Source: Bifidobacterium crudilactis
Lineage (GTDB): Bacteria > Actinomycetota > Actinomycetes > Actinomycetales > Bifidobacteriaceae
Direction: 5' to 3'
DNA length: 64,000 nucleotides
NCBI RefSeq assembly: GCF_000738005.1
Contig: NZ_JHAL01000001.1
Location: 245,108 to 309,107 of the forward strand
The notes below the pieces were generated by a model. That model saw nothing but the letters and a program-made list of their open reading frames with translations. It was not told where the DNA came from and made no database searches. Shown here piece by piece: positions 17,479 to 26,498 of this stretch (position 1 is the first letter of the stretch; every line of letters begins with the position of its first letter). Both the position numbers and the translations under genes were made by a program.

Positions 17479-19746
17479 ATGGGCGAATCCAAGCATACCT
17501 TGAGTAATGATGTGATATCCGATTTTCCGGGAAAGCGTGCCAGAACACTACGTTTCAGCCTCGGTGCCCCGCGTTCGGCACAGGTGATCGGCGGTGGCAG
17601 CAGAGCGTTGTTCCTGCGCTCCGATGGTCCTGAAGACCTGGCCACGAGCTTGTGGATCAGTGTATTCGACGAGCATGGTGAGCATGCGGAGCATCTCTTG
17701 GCCGATCCGCGCGAGCTGCTCGGCGGTGAGCGTCGGGAGGAAATACCCGCGGAGGAGCGGGCCCGGCGCGAACGAGCCCGTGAGGGTGCGGAAGGCATCG
17801 TCTCCTTCAGTGTCGATGATGCCGGTGACACCGTCGTATTCCCTCTGGACGGGAGACTTTGGGCTGGCCGTATCGGTGCCGACGCCGACAAGGTGCGAAT
17901 AGGTGAGGTCCCTGTTTCAGGCGGTGCGCGAATCGAAGCCCGTGATCTGCAGCCGGTACTCAACCCCCGCATCAGTCCGGACGGCACTCTTGTGGCGTAC
18001 ACCACGGGCCGCAAGATGGTGGTCGTGCCTGTCAACGCGGGTGCTCAGGCGAAAGTCGTCCTGGATGTCGATGCCACCGTTCGGCCCGACACCACAGTCG
18101 GACTCGCTGAGTTCGTCGCTGGCGAGGAGATGGACAGATACGAGGGATTCTGGTGGTCTCCCGATTCGGATGCCCTGCTGGTGGAGCGGGCGGATGAGTC
18201 CAGGGAGACGATGTGGTACATCAGCGATCCCGCGAATCCGGATCATCCGGCGGTTGGGCGCAGATACCCCCGCGCGTTGACCGACAATGCCGAGGTCGAC
18301 CTCGTCGCCTTGCGTCTGTCGAGGGATTCCGGACCTGCCGGCAGCATCGAGATAGCTGTCGCTGCAAGCGCCGATGTCCATTGGGACCAGCAGGAATACG
18401 AGTATCTGTCCGCGCTGCGCTGGCAGCAGGGGAACGACCCCCTGGCCTTGGTCCAGAACCGCTTGCAGAACAAGGACCGTATTGTGACGATCCCACTTGC
18501 TTCCGAACTGGATTCCGCAGGCGGCGAGCATGATATCGAAGCAACCGTTCTGTTGGAACATGGCAGTGACACGTGGATTGACCTCTTTGCGGGTTGCCCC
18601 TGCCGTACTCCACGCGGAGAGCTGATCAGTGCCGTATCCGATGAGCGGAGCGACACCAACAGGCTGGAGATTGACGGCAAGGCTTTCACCCCGGCGGGGT
18701 GGCAGCTGCGGGAACTGCTGGATGTCGACGAGAGCGGTGTGCTTGCCGTGGCATCGCAGGATCCCAGAAGCTTCGATGTGGTGGCATTCGGTTTCGACGG
18801 TTCCGTGAGAAGACTCAATGAGCGGCCAGGTGTATGGACCGCATCCCGGGCGTCTTCGGGCATGGTCCTCAGCGGCAGGGATATGGACAACGCCCGTAGC
18901 GTGATGACGCACTCCTGGGTCAGAGGCAACGAGGTGTTCCGCGCCACTATTGGCAACCACGCCGCCGAAGCAGGCTTTGCGCCTCGTGTCCAATTCCTGC
19001 AACTCGGTGGTGATCGTTTGCAGGCCGCCGTCATCCGCCCCTCCCAAGGCAGCAGGTATGAGCATGCCGAGAAACTACCCGTGCTGCTCAAGCCCTATGG
19101 AGGCCCGGGATTCCAGCAAGTGGTCTACAGTCAGGCGATGTATCTGGAGGCGCAGTGGTGGGCGGACCAGGGCTTTATCGTACTGACCGCGGACGGTCAC
19201 GGTACGACGGGCCGCGGACCCTCATGGGATCGGGCAATCTTCAAGAACATGGCCGAAGTGACGCTCAACGACCAGATAGCAGCCCTGCATGCCCTTCCCG
19301 AGGCCGTTCCGGAGGCAGATCTCGAGCACGTGGCCATGATCGGTTGGTCATATGGTGGATTCCTGTCGGCGCTCGCCGTGCTGAGGGCCCCGGAGGCCGT
19401 GCACGCCGCATGTGCGGGGGCGCCGCCTACCGACTGGACCTTGTACGACACCCATTACACCGAACGCTACCTCGGACTCGATCCGCAGGTGTATGAGGAC
19501 AACAGCCTTCTCGACGATGCCGCAGGTCTGAAACGTCCCTTGATGCTGATTCACGGATTCGCGGATGACAACGTCTCCGTGGCGAATACCCTGCGTCTTT
19601 CGCAGGCCTTGCTTGCCGCGGGCAGGGATCATACGGTGCTGCCACTTAACGGCATCACCCATATGACCAATGATGAGACCGTGGCCGAAAATCTGCTGCT
19701 TGCCCAGCGCGACTTCCTCTATCAGGCATTGGGTATGGAGGGCTAG
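17479..19746 (+). CDS. S9 family serine peptidase (dipeptidyl-peptidase IV-like)
   Basis: About 755 residues. The N-terminal two thirds is a DPP IV-type beta-propeller region with an EEMDRYEGFWWSPDSD-like segment. The C-terminal alpha/beta-hydrolase domain has the catalytic serine in GWSYGG, aspartate in HGFADDNV and histidine in GITHMTND. No signal peptide is visible, so it probably acts on peptides in the cytoplasm. The start is uncertain: GTG at 17470 is in frame, but ATG at 17479 is chosen because TAGCGT (17466-17471) lies seven bases before it, matching other apparently leaderless genes in this window. It is monocistronic and divergent from fhaA. Confidence 0.92.
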   Translation: MGESKHTLSNDVISDFPGKRARTLRFSLGAPRSAQVIGGGSRALFLRSDGPEDLATSLWISVFDEHGEHAEHLLADPRELLGGERREEIPAEERARRERAREGAEGIVSFSVDDAGDTVVFPLDGRLWAGRIGADADKVRIGEVPVSGGARIEARDLQPVLNPRISPDGTLVAYTTGRKMVVVPVNAGAQAKVVLDVDATVRPDTTVGLAEFVAGEEMDRYEGFWWSPDSDALLVERADESRETMWYISDPANPDHPAVGRRYPRALTDNAEVDLVALRLSRDSGPAGSIEIAVAASADVHWDQQEYEYLSALRWQQGNDPLALVQNRLQNKDRIVTIPLASELDSAGGEHDIEATVLLEHGSDTWIDLFAGCPCRTPRGELISAVSDERSDTNRLEIDGKAFTPAGWQLRELLDVDESGVLAVASQDPRSFDVVAFGFDGSVRRLNERPGVWTASRASSGMVLSGRDMDNARSVMTHSWVRGNEVFRATIGNHAAEAGFAPRVQFLQLGGDRLQAAVIRPSQGSRYEHAEKLPVLLKPYGGPGFQQVVYSQAMYLEAQWWADQGFIVLTADGHGTTGRGPSWDRAIFKNMAEVTLNDQIAALHALPEAVPEADLEHVAMIGWSYGGFLSALAVLRAPEAVHAACAGAPPTDWTLYDTHYTERYLGLDPQVYEDNSLLDDAAGLKRPLMLIHGFADDNVSVANTLRLSQALLAAGRDHTVLPLNGITHMTNDETVAENLLLAQRDFLYQALGMEG

Positions 19747-19825
19747 GTGCGGAAAGCCGGGCTTGGCGGGCATGGCGTGGGGAGCTGACGCGGCGAAAAG
19801 GGATACCGCATACGGTGGGTTTCAG

Positions 19826-19854
19826 GTGTCCGGCGTCCCTCATCTTCCGGACAC
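19826..19854. terminator. Hairpin between the S9 peptidase and YhgE/Pip genes
   Basis: Eight-base arms GTGTCCGG and CCGGACAC with a 13-nt loop, 80 bp after the peptidase stop. No U-run follows, so termination is only a possibility. Confidence 0.4.
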
Positions 19855-19929
19855 AGCCAAAGCCTGATGGCCGATGGCGGCGGTAGAGTGATGTTGAATT
19901 CGGGCAATGTGCGCTAAGGGGGCGATCGG

Positions 19930-22716
19930 TTGAAGGCTGTGTCACGCATCTTCTTTCGTGATGTCATTCGTTTGGTGCGCAACCCTGTGGCCGTGGTGAT
20001 CACCCTGGGGGTAATCATCATCCCGTCTCTGTACGCATGGTTCAACATCATTGCCAACTGGGACCCGTATGCGAATACCGGCAATATCAAGGTGGCCGTA
20101 GCCAACGCGGATACGGGGTATACATCCGATATCGCAGGGGATCTCAACGCCGGCAAGCAGGTCGTGCAGAAGCTGAAGAGCGATCATCAGCTGGGATGGA
20201 CCTTCGTCGACCGAGAACAGGCGGTCGAAGGTGTGCATTCAGGCGAATATTACGCTGCCATCGTCATCCCGAAGGATTTCAGCCGCAGCCTGATATCTTC
20301 GCTCGACGGCACATCCTCCCGTGCCTCCTTGCAGTATTACGTGAACGAAAAGAAGAACGCCGTCGCGCCCAAGGTCACTGATACGGGCGCCAGCACCATC
20401 GAAGAGCAGATCGACGCCACCTTCATCTCCACGGTCAGCGACGTCGTGGTGAAGAACATCACGAACGCCGCGGGAATCATCGACTCATCAGGCACGCAGG
20501 CCAGGGCATCGGTGACCGCCGACCTCAATGCGGCGGTGGATAACATCGCTCATGTGCAGTCGACCCTTGCCGATGTTTCGCAAACCATGCAGCAGGCCAC
20601 GGAGGATATTCGCTCGGCCCAACAGGATTCGGACAAGCTGATCGCTCAGATCGCCACAGCCCAGCAGACCCTGCAGAACACCCGGAGTGTGCTGGAGCAA
20701 AGCCGGAGCAGTTCGCTCACCTTCTCCAACACCCTGCTCACAGGGTTGGGCAACGCGTCCACCGGGCTTTCGGGCATGGCAGTCGACGCCAACGCGCTTT
20801 CGGGAACCGTTGTCGGAGGATTCAACGATGCCGGAAGAGCTGTAGACCAGGTGAACGCTGCGGTGGGCAACGTCATCGATGCCAACGACCAGGCGATTGC
20901 GCGACTCAGAACGGCTCTGGAAGAGTCGGGACTCGACAACAGCGACGATCTGTACAAAGCCATCGAAGCTCAGATTCAGCAGCTTCAGGACGCCAACACC
21001 GTTCAGCAGCAGCATCTCGATGCTTTCAAGAACTCTTCGTCGACGATCATCAACTCGGGAAAATCCGCCGCGACGAATCTCTCGCAGGCTGTCTCGACTT
21101 CGACGAACAGTGGTGTGGCCGCTTTCAACACGGCGAGTGCGAACATATCCGGCACGGTGGTCCCAGGTCTGCTTAATGGCATGGACAACTTCTCCGCGAT
21201 GACAGGCACGCTTTCCGGAACGATGACCGGTCTGTCCTCGACGGTTTCGCAGTCCAAGGCCCTGATGGGACAGCTCATCAGCACCATGGATCAGACACGG
21301 ACGACCATGGCCTCCACCGAGGCGTCGCTGGCCTCGGTGAAAAGCGGCCTGACGTCCGTCCGCGATGATATCGCCGCATTGGGCAGCTCGGCGGTGATGC
21401 AGAAGCTGTCGTCGCTGCTCGATCTCGACGAGAACGGCATCGGCGAATTCATGGCCTCACCCGTGGCTCTGAGAACGACGGTGGTCTATCCGATCGGCAA
21501 CTACGGTTCGGCGGTCACACCCTTCTATACGAATCTGGCCCTTTGGGTGGGCGGTTTCGTCATCATCGCCATCTACAAGCTCGAAGTGGACCGTGAAGGT
21601 CTCGACAAGATGAACGCCGCGCAGTCGTATCTCGGCAGAGGCCTGCTGCTCAGTCTCATCGGCATACTGCAGTCTCTGATCGTGACCATCGGCGATCTGG
21701 TCATCGGCGTGCAGAACGAGAGACCGGCGCTGTTCATCCTTGCCGGAGCCTTCATCTCTCTGGTCTACGTGAACATCATCTATGCCTTGGCTTCGGCACT
21801 GCGGCATATCGGCAAGGCCATAGCAGTCGTGGTGCTCATCCTCCAGATACCGGGGTCTTCCGGTATGTACCCGATCGAGCTCATGCCTCAGTTCTTCCGC
21901 AATCTCAGCCCTTGGCTGCCCTTCACCTATGGAATCAACGCGATGAGAGAGACCATCGGAGGGATGTACCGCAGCCACTACTGGGGGAATATGCTTGCGG
22001 TGTTCTGGTATCTGCCCGTTGCGCTGGTAGTCGGCATCCTCGGCAAGAAAGTGCTGGCCAATCTCAATGCGATGTTCGACCGCAGGCTTGCGGCCACCGA
22101 TCTGCTGATCACCGAGCAGAGTCATGGGGAACGCGATTCGATCGGCATGGGTTCCATTCTGGAGATATTCGCGAATTCGGGAGAGTATCGTAAGCGTATT
22201 TCGCAACGCGCACACCGTTTCCTCGCCCTGTACCCGAGTCTGGTGCGTACCGGTCTGATCATGGTCGTCGTGCTGCCGGTGGTGTTCCTGGTGCTGCTGT
22301 TCAGCGTCGAAGCCAAAATCGTGATGCTCACCTTGTGGATAGTGTCCATTATTCTGATTGACTTCTATCTCATCGTCGTGGAATACATGCGTGACAGTTT
22401 CATCAAACAGGTCGGATACAGCAGCGTCGTAGCAAAAGAGCTGCCCGTCGGAGCAAGGCCGGGAGATGCTCCAGACAAGTCCGCAGGGGAAGATGAGCAT
22501 GTCCGGACGATGCGACCCGGTGACCACGGTGATGCCGAGAGCACCATGGTTCTTCCTCCGATGGCGACGTCCGAGGACGGCAGTGCAGTGCAAGCCGAGC
22601 CCGAAGCCGAGTCGCAGGGCGAAAGGGACGGAACGGACGAGACGACCGTGCCGCACGAGACGCGGGAGCCCTCAGAGACTCGAGGGGCACAAGGTAATCG
22701 GGGTGAGGACTCATGA
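19930..22716 (+). CDS. YhgE/Pip family membrane protein, first of pair
   Basis: 928 residues. It has one N-terminal helix ending PSLYAWFNI, then a YhgE/Pip domain (VAVANADTGY, YYAAIVIPKDFS). A long extracellular Ala/Ser/Gln-rich coiled-coil region spans about residues 180-500. A C-terminal bundle of about six helices follows, including FTYGINAMRETIGGMY, then two further helices and a 110-residue acidic cytoplasmic tail. The fold resembles ABC-2-type permeases and EsaA-like proteins, but the role in bifidobacteria is not known. The start is TTG at 19930 with AAGGGGGCG upstream. The tail overlaps the next gene as ATGA, so the two are translationally coupled and probably form a heteromeric complex. 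Confidence 0.88.
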   Translation: MKAVSRIFFRDVIRLVRNPVAVVITLGVIIIPSLYAWFNIIANWDPYANTGNIKVAVANADTGYTSDIAGDLNAGKQVVQKLKSDHQLGWTFVDREQAVEGVHSGEYYAAIVIPKDFSRSLISSLDGTSSRASLQYYVNEKKNAVAPKVTDTGASTIEEQIDATFISTVSDVVVKNITNAAGIIDSSGTQARASVTADLNAAVDNIAHVQSTLADVSQTMQQATEDIRSAQQDSDKLIAQIATAQQTLQNTRSVLEQSRSSSLTFSNTLLTGLGNASTGLSGMAVDANALSGTVVGGFNDAGRAVDQVNAAVGNVIDANDQAIARLRTALEESGLDNSDDLYKAIEAQIQQLQDANTVQQQHLDAFKNSSSTIINSGKSAATNLSQAVSTSTNSGVAAFNTASANISGTVVPGLLNGMDNFSAMTGTLSGTMTGLSSTVSQSKALMGQLISTMDQTRTTMASTEASLASVKSGLTSVRDDIAALGSSAVMQKLSSLLDLDENGIGEFMASPVALRTTVVYPIGNYGSAVTPFYTNLALWVGGFVIIAIYKLEVDREGLDKMNAAQSYLGRGLLLSLIGILQSLIVTIGDLVIGVQNERPALFILAGAFISLVYVNIIYALASALRHIGKAIAVVVLILQIPGSSGMYPIELMPQFFRNLSPWLPFTYGINAMRETIGGMYRSHYWGNMLAVFWYLPVALVVGILGKKVLANLNAMFDRRLAATDLLITEQSHGERDSIGMGSILEIFANSGEYRKRISQRAHRFLALYPSLVRTGLIMVVVLPVVFLVLLFSVEAKIVMLTLWIVSIILIDFYLIVVEYMRDSFIKQVGYSSVVAKELPVGARPGDAPDKSAGEDEHVRTMRPGDHGDAESTMVLPPMATSEDGSAVQAEPEAESQGERDGTDETTVPHETREPSETRGAQGNRGEDS

Positions 22717-24953
22717 GTGCAATATGGCGGATATTCGCCCGTGACCTTCGGAACCTGACCAGGAACGTCATCGGCGTCATCGTCCTGATCGGGCTGATAG
22801 TGGTTCCCGCCCTGTACGCGTGGTTCAACATCGCTGCGAGTTGGAATCCCTACGGCAATACCAAGGATCTGAAGGTGGCCGTGGCCAACGAAGACCGAGG
22901 ATACTCTTCGGATCTGATGCCGATTCGCATCAATGTCGGCGAAACGGTGGTCAACAAACTCCGGGCCAACGACTCACTGAACTGGCAGTTCACGGACAGC
23001 GCCGAAGCCAGGGACGGCGTCGCTTCGGGGCAGTACTATGCGGCCATCATCATACCGAAGCAATTCAGTGCCGATATGATGACGCTCTTTTCATCCGAAG
23101 TCACCCATGCGAAGCTGGAATACGTCATCAATGAGAAATCGAATGCCATAGCTCCGCACATCACCGGTCAGGGTGCCGATGCCCTGACCACGACCATCGA
23201 CCAGAGTTTTGCGAAAACCATCGGGACGGTCGGCTTGGATATGGCCTCAAGCCTGCTGAAATACGCCAAAAGCCCGGAGATGCAGCAGTATGTAAATGCC
23301 GCGACGGGGCATGTGGGAGATTTGGCGGGACAGCTCAATAGCGCCAGCGAACAGTTGCGCGCGTATTCGAGCCTGCTGTCATCCTCGCAGTCGATTATCA
23401 CCTCCACGAATGCCCTGCTCACCCAAACGGGAAAATCGGCTGACGGTGCATCCGCCGCGCTGAAGCAGGGTTCGGACGGTATGAGCGCATTCGAAAGCAC
23501 GTTGAATTCCAGCGGCAACGCGCTCTCCGCCGCGCTCACACAAGCCGACTCCGCATACGGGCAGGTATCCACGCAGATAGACAGTGCCCTCGCCAGCGCG
23601 GGGAAACAGTCGAGCGCGGTCGCGGACCAGATGACCTCTTTGCAAGGCACGGTGAATTCCGGTGCAGAAGGTTTCGGAAGTCTTGCGGACGACCTCGCCA
23701 AGCAGGCCCAATCAACCGAGCAGGCGGACCTGAAACAGGCACTTCAGCAGGCTTCGGATCGCGCAAAGTCCGCGCAGCAGTCGCTTAACGGCGTCGCCGA
23801 CAGTCTGGGCGCCGCCGCCGGCAGCGTCAAGCAGAACAATGCATCCCTGCAAAGCGCCCAGCAGACGACCAAGCAGCGCATCGCCGAAGCCCGTGCCGCC
23901 GTGGCCTCGCTTTCTTCGGATTACGACGACAATCTCAAACCGAAGCTCAAGGAACTCAACACCTCCGTGAACGCCCTCATCGCCCAGAGCACGGCCATCG
24001 TCGGAGATTTGGGCGATACGGCCGGGGGCGTGACGCAGCTGTCGGACAGTCTGCTGGGGAGCATCGGCGCAATCCGGACGGACCTGGACAAGGGAGCCGA
24101 TGCCTTGGCAACCGCATCCGGGAAGCTATCCGATTTCGGCAACAGGCTTACTGCGGCATACAACAACGGCAATCCCGCGAACCTTGATCAGTTGAGCTCA
24201 TCCGACCCCGACGCACTCGCGACGCTGCTGTCTTCTCCTGTCGCCTTGCACCGGGTAGCGGTCTATCCGATTGCGAACTACGGTTCGGCGATGACGCCTT
24301 TCTACACCGTGCTGTCCATATGGGTGGGCAGCGTCATCCTCGTGGCGATGGTGTCCGTGAACATATCGGATAGGCAGCGCAGGGCGGTTCTGGGACTGGA
24401 CGACATCGGGCAACACGAACGCGATAGGCGACATGGCGCGCAGAGCGAGTTGAAGGCCCATCAGCGGTATTTCGGCCGATACCTGATATTCCTGGTCATC
24501 GCGCTGTTCCAGGCAGGTCTGGTCGCTCTGGGCGACCTGTTCTATCTCGGGGTTCAGGCCAACCATGCATTCAAGTTCCTGCTGGTCGCGTGGATGTGCG
24601 CCCTGGTGTTTTCCGCCATCATGTACACCCTGACCCTGTCCTTCGGGGATGTGGGCAAGGCGCTGTGCGTGGTGCTGCTCGTGATGCAGGTCGCCGGCTC
24701 CGGAGGCACATTCCCCATAGAGATGCTGCCGGGATTCTTCAGGGCGGTGTATCCCTTCCTTCCCTTCCCCCATGCAATCGACGCGATGCACGCAGCGATG
24801 ACCGACTCGTATGGCGCGGAATATTGGGAAGCGATGGGCGCGCTCGCCCTCTTCCTCATTCCTACGCTGTTCCTGGGGCTGGTTCTGCGACGTCCGATGG
24901 TGCGTTTCAACGCCTGGGTGAACAGAAGCCTGGCGAGCACCAAACTCATGTAG
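22713..24953 (+). CDS. YhgE/Pip family membrane protein, second of pair
   Basis: 746 residues with the same plan as its upstream neighbour: an N-terminal helix with PALYAWFNI, VAVANEDRGY, YYAAIIIPKQFS, a long coiled-coil stalk rich in Ala, Ser and Gln (about residues 170-500), and a C-terminal six-helix bundle with FPHAIDAMHAAMTDSYG. It lacks the extra helices and acidic tail of the first protein. The pair looks like an ancient duplication kept as a heteromer. Export of an envelope component is a guess from the ABC-2-like topology; there is no adjacent ATPase. Confidence 0.88.
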   Translation: MSAIWRIFARDLRNLTRNVIGVIVLIGLIVVPALYAWFNIAASWNPYGNTKDLKVAVANEDRGYSSDLMPIRINVGETVVNKLRANDSLNWQFTDSAEARDGVASGQYYAAIIIPKQFSADMMTLFSSEVTHAKLEYVINEKSNAIAPHITGQGADALTTTIDQSFAKTIGTVGLDMASSLLKYAKSPEMQQYVNAATGHVGDLAGQLNSASEQLRAYSSLLSSSQSIITSTNALLTQTGKSADGASAALKQGSDGMSAFESTLNSSGNALSAALTQADSAYGQVSTQIDSALASAGKQSSAVADQMTSLQGTVNSGAEGFGSLADDLAKQAQSTEQADLKQALQQASDRAKSAQQSLNGVADSLGAAAGSVKQNNASLQSAQQTTKQRIAEARAAVASLSSDYDDNLKPKLKELNTSVNALIAQSTAIVGDLGDTAGGVTQLSDSLLGSIGAIRTDLDKGADALATASGKLSDFGNRLTAAYNNGNPANLDQLSSSDPDALATLLSSPVALHRVAVYPIANYGSAMTPFYTVLSIWVGSVILVAMVSVNISDRQRRAVLGLDDIGQHERDRRHGAQSELKAHQRYFGRYLIFLVIALFQAGLVALGDLFYLGVQANHAFKFLLVAWMCALVFSAIMYTLTLSFGDVGKALCVVLLVMQVAGSGGTFPIEMLPGFFRAVYPFLPFPHAIDAMHAAMTDSYGAEYWEAMGALALFLIPTLFLGLVLRRPMVRFNAWVNRSLASTKLM

Positions 24954-24999
24954 CGGCACCGCCTACCAACTGGTGGCCCCTGGGTTGTAGCGTGGACGT

Positions 25000-26046
25000 A
25001 TGCAATTCGAACTTCTCGATGAGAGTCACTACGCCGAAATCATGAACACGACCGTGGTGCCCGCCTTGGAATCCTGTCGGGTCGAAGGATGGATGGAGGC
25101 ATCGCCCTCGTTGCAGGGCCATGCTCCACATCAGAACGGGAAACTGCACTATGTGTGCTATCCGGCCGAGGACTTCGATGGCCTGCATCGAAGCGAAGCG
25201 TCCGCGAGGTTGCGTGGCGTGGTGGTGATTTCCCACGGTTTCACGGAGTTCGCCGAAAAATACGATGAAATGGTCTGGTATTTCCTCCTGGCCGGGTACT
25301 CCGTATGCGTGCTGGAGCATCGCGGGCATGGCTTCTCGGTGAGGGATGTGCAGGACCCGAATCTGGTATCGATCGACGATTGGCACCGCTATGTCGAGGA
25401 CCTGTCGCATTTCTGTTCCAGTGTGGCCCAGGAGCTTGCCGGAGGTCGGCCCGTCTATCTCTTCGGACACTCCATGGGCGGTGCCATCGGCGCCGGGGTA
25501 CTGCAACGCTATCCGACGCTGTTCGACAAGGCCGTGTTGTCGTCGCCGATGATTGCCCCGCGTACAGGGATGCCGATGCTGCTCGCTCCGATGGTTGTCG
25601 GTGCTGCCTGCATGGCTGGTTTTTCCTCACGCATGGTGCCCGGGCACGCCCCGTTTTCTCAGGCCATCGACGAACGGGACTATCGAAGGGCCAGCGCGAA
25701 TCGTATCGAATGGTTCCAATCCTTGCGCACCGAGCACATCGAGTACCAGACAAGCGCCGCCACCTTCGCCTGGGTCAGGGAGGCGCTGCGCATGTCGAGA
25801 TCGCTGCTGCGGCAGTCGAACTGTGATCGCATCGAAACGCCGATGCTGCTGCTGCAAGCCACCAATGACGATTATGTGTTGGAACGGCAGGAACGGCAGT
25901 TCGTGGAGCAGGTGCAGGAAGGCGGTTGCCATGCCGAGCTGGTGAGGGTGGAAGACAGCAGGCACGAACTCTTCGGCATGCCGAATGCGGCGATGTCCTC
26001 ATATGTGAGGACGATTCTTGATTTCTTCGACCGGGCCGTGCACTGA
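25000..26046 (+). CDS. Alpha/beta hydrolase (monoacylglycerol lipase/lysophospholipase-like)
   Basis: 348 residues. The alpha/beta-hydrolase fold shows VVISHGFTEFAEKYDE, HRGHGFS, the nucleophile elbow GHSMGG, an aspartate in ATNDDYVLE and the histidine in DSRHELFGM. The family includes monoacylglycerol lipases and lysophospholipases (PldB); the exact ester substrate is not known. No signal peptide. The start at 25000 has no Shine-Dalgarno site, but TAGCGT (24988-24993) lies six bases upstream, pointing to a leaderless mRNA. A palindromic element follows the stop. Confidence 0.85.
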   Translation: MQFELLDESHYAEIMNTTVVPALESCRVEGWMEASPSLQGHAPHQNGKLHYVCYPAEDFDGLHRSEASARLRGVVVISHGFTEFAEKYDEMVWYFLLAGYSVCVLEHRGHGFSVRDVQDPNLVSIDDWHRYVEDLSHFCSSVAQELAGGRPVYLFGHSMGGAIGAGVLQRYPTLFDKAVLSSPMIAPRTGMPMLLAPMVVGAACMAGFSSRMVPGHAPFSQAIDERDYRRASANRIEWFQSLRTEHIEYQTSAATFAWVREALRMSRSLLRQSNCDRIETPMLLLQATNDDYVLERQERQFVEQVQEGGCHAELVRVEDSRHELFGMPNAAMSSYVRTILDFFDRAVH

Positions 26047-26072
26047 GTGCACTCGAACCTTGCACTGAATAC

Positions 26073-26142
26073 GATACCTGCTTCAACAGGACAGCCTCAT
26101 CGGTGATTTTCCGACGAAAACTGTCCTGTTGAAGCAGGTATC
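26073..26142 (+). repeat. Dispersed palindromic element, copy 2
   Basis: Perfect 22-bp arms (26073-26094 and 26121-26142) with a 26-nt loop containing TCGGTGATTTTCCG. It is the most diverged copy: the stem reads GATACCTGCTTCAACAGG before ACAG, yet the opposite arm carries every complementary change. It lies between the hydrolase gene and the facing small membrane protein gene. Confidence 0.82.
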
Positions 26143-26162
26143 CTATTGCTGAAAGACCGGGC

Positions 26163-26324
26163 TCAGTTCTTCTTGGAGAACACGCCTTTGACGAATCCCC
26201 AGATGGCCGTGATGATGAACAGCACGAGCGACACGAAGAACAGCCAGATAAGACCCTTGACGGCGAGGCCTGCGATTCCGCCGACAATCCACAGCAGCAT
26301 AAGAATGATGAATAAAGCTAACAT
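26163..26324 (-). CDS. Small two-helix membrane protein
   Basis: 53 residues starting at the ATG at 26324, which is preceded by AAGGGGAG; an upstream in-frame start would lie over this site. The protein is almost entirely hydrophobic (LALFIILMLLWIVGGIAGLA, then GLIWLFFVSLVLFIITAIWG) and ends GVFSKKN. It resembles short conserved actinobacterial membrane proteins of unknown function. The gene is bracketed by palindromic elements copies 2 and 3. Confidence 0.65.
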   Translation of the reverse strand: MLALFIILMLLWIVGGIAGLAVKGLIWLFFVSLVLFIITAIWGFVKGVFSKKN

Positions 26325-26406
26325 AATCTCCCCTTGATTGCGCTTCAATAGCGGCTACATCATAGCAGTGTTCATCCGTTTCGCGGGCATTATTCATATG
26401 GGAGGT

Positions 26407-26477
26407 GATAACTGCACTACAAGGACAGCAATGTGGTGATAATTTCTCCGCAAAGCTGTCCTTGTAGTGCAGTTATC
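26407..26477 (+). repeat. Dispersed palindromic element, copy 3
   Basis: Perfect 23-bp arms (26407-26429 and 26455-26477) around a 25-nt loop containing GTGGTGATAATTTCTCCG. Stem and loop match copy 1 in the same orientation, with matched changes in both arms. It lies between the ABC gene stop at 26499 and the upstream region of the small membrane protein gene. Confidence 0.85.
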
Positions 26478-26498
26478 GGGCGTCGCAGGTGCACATGG

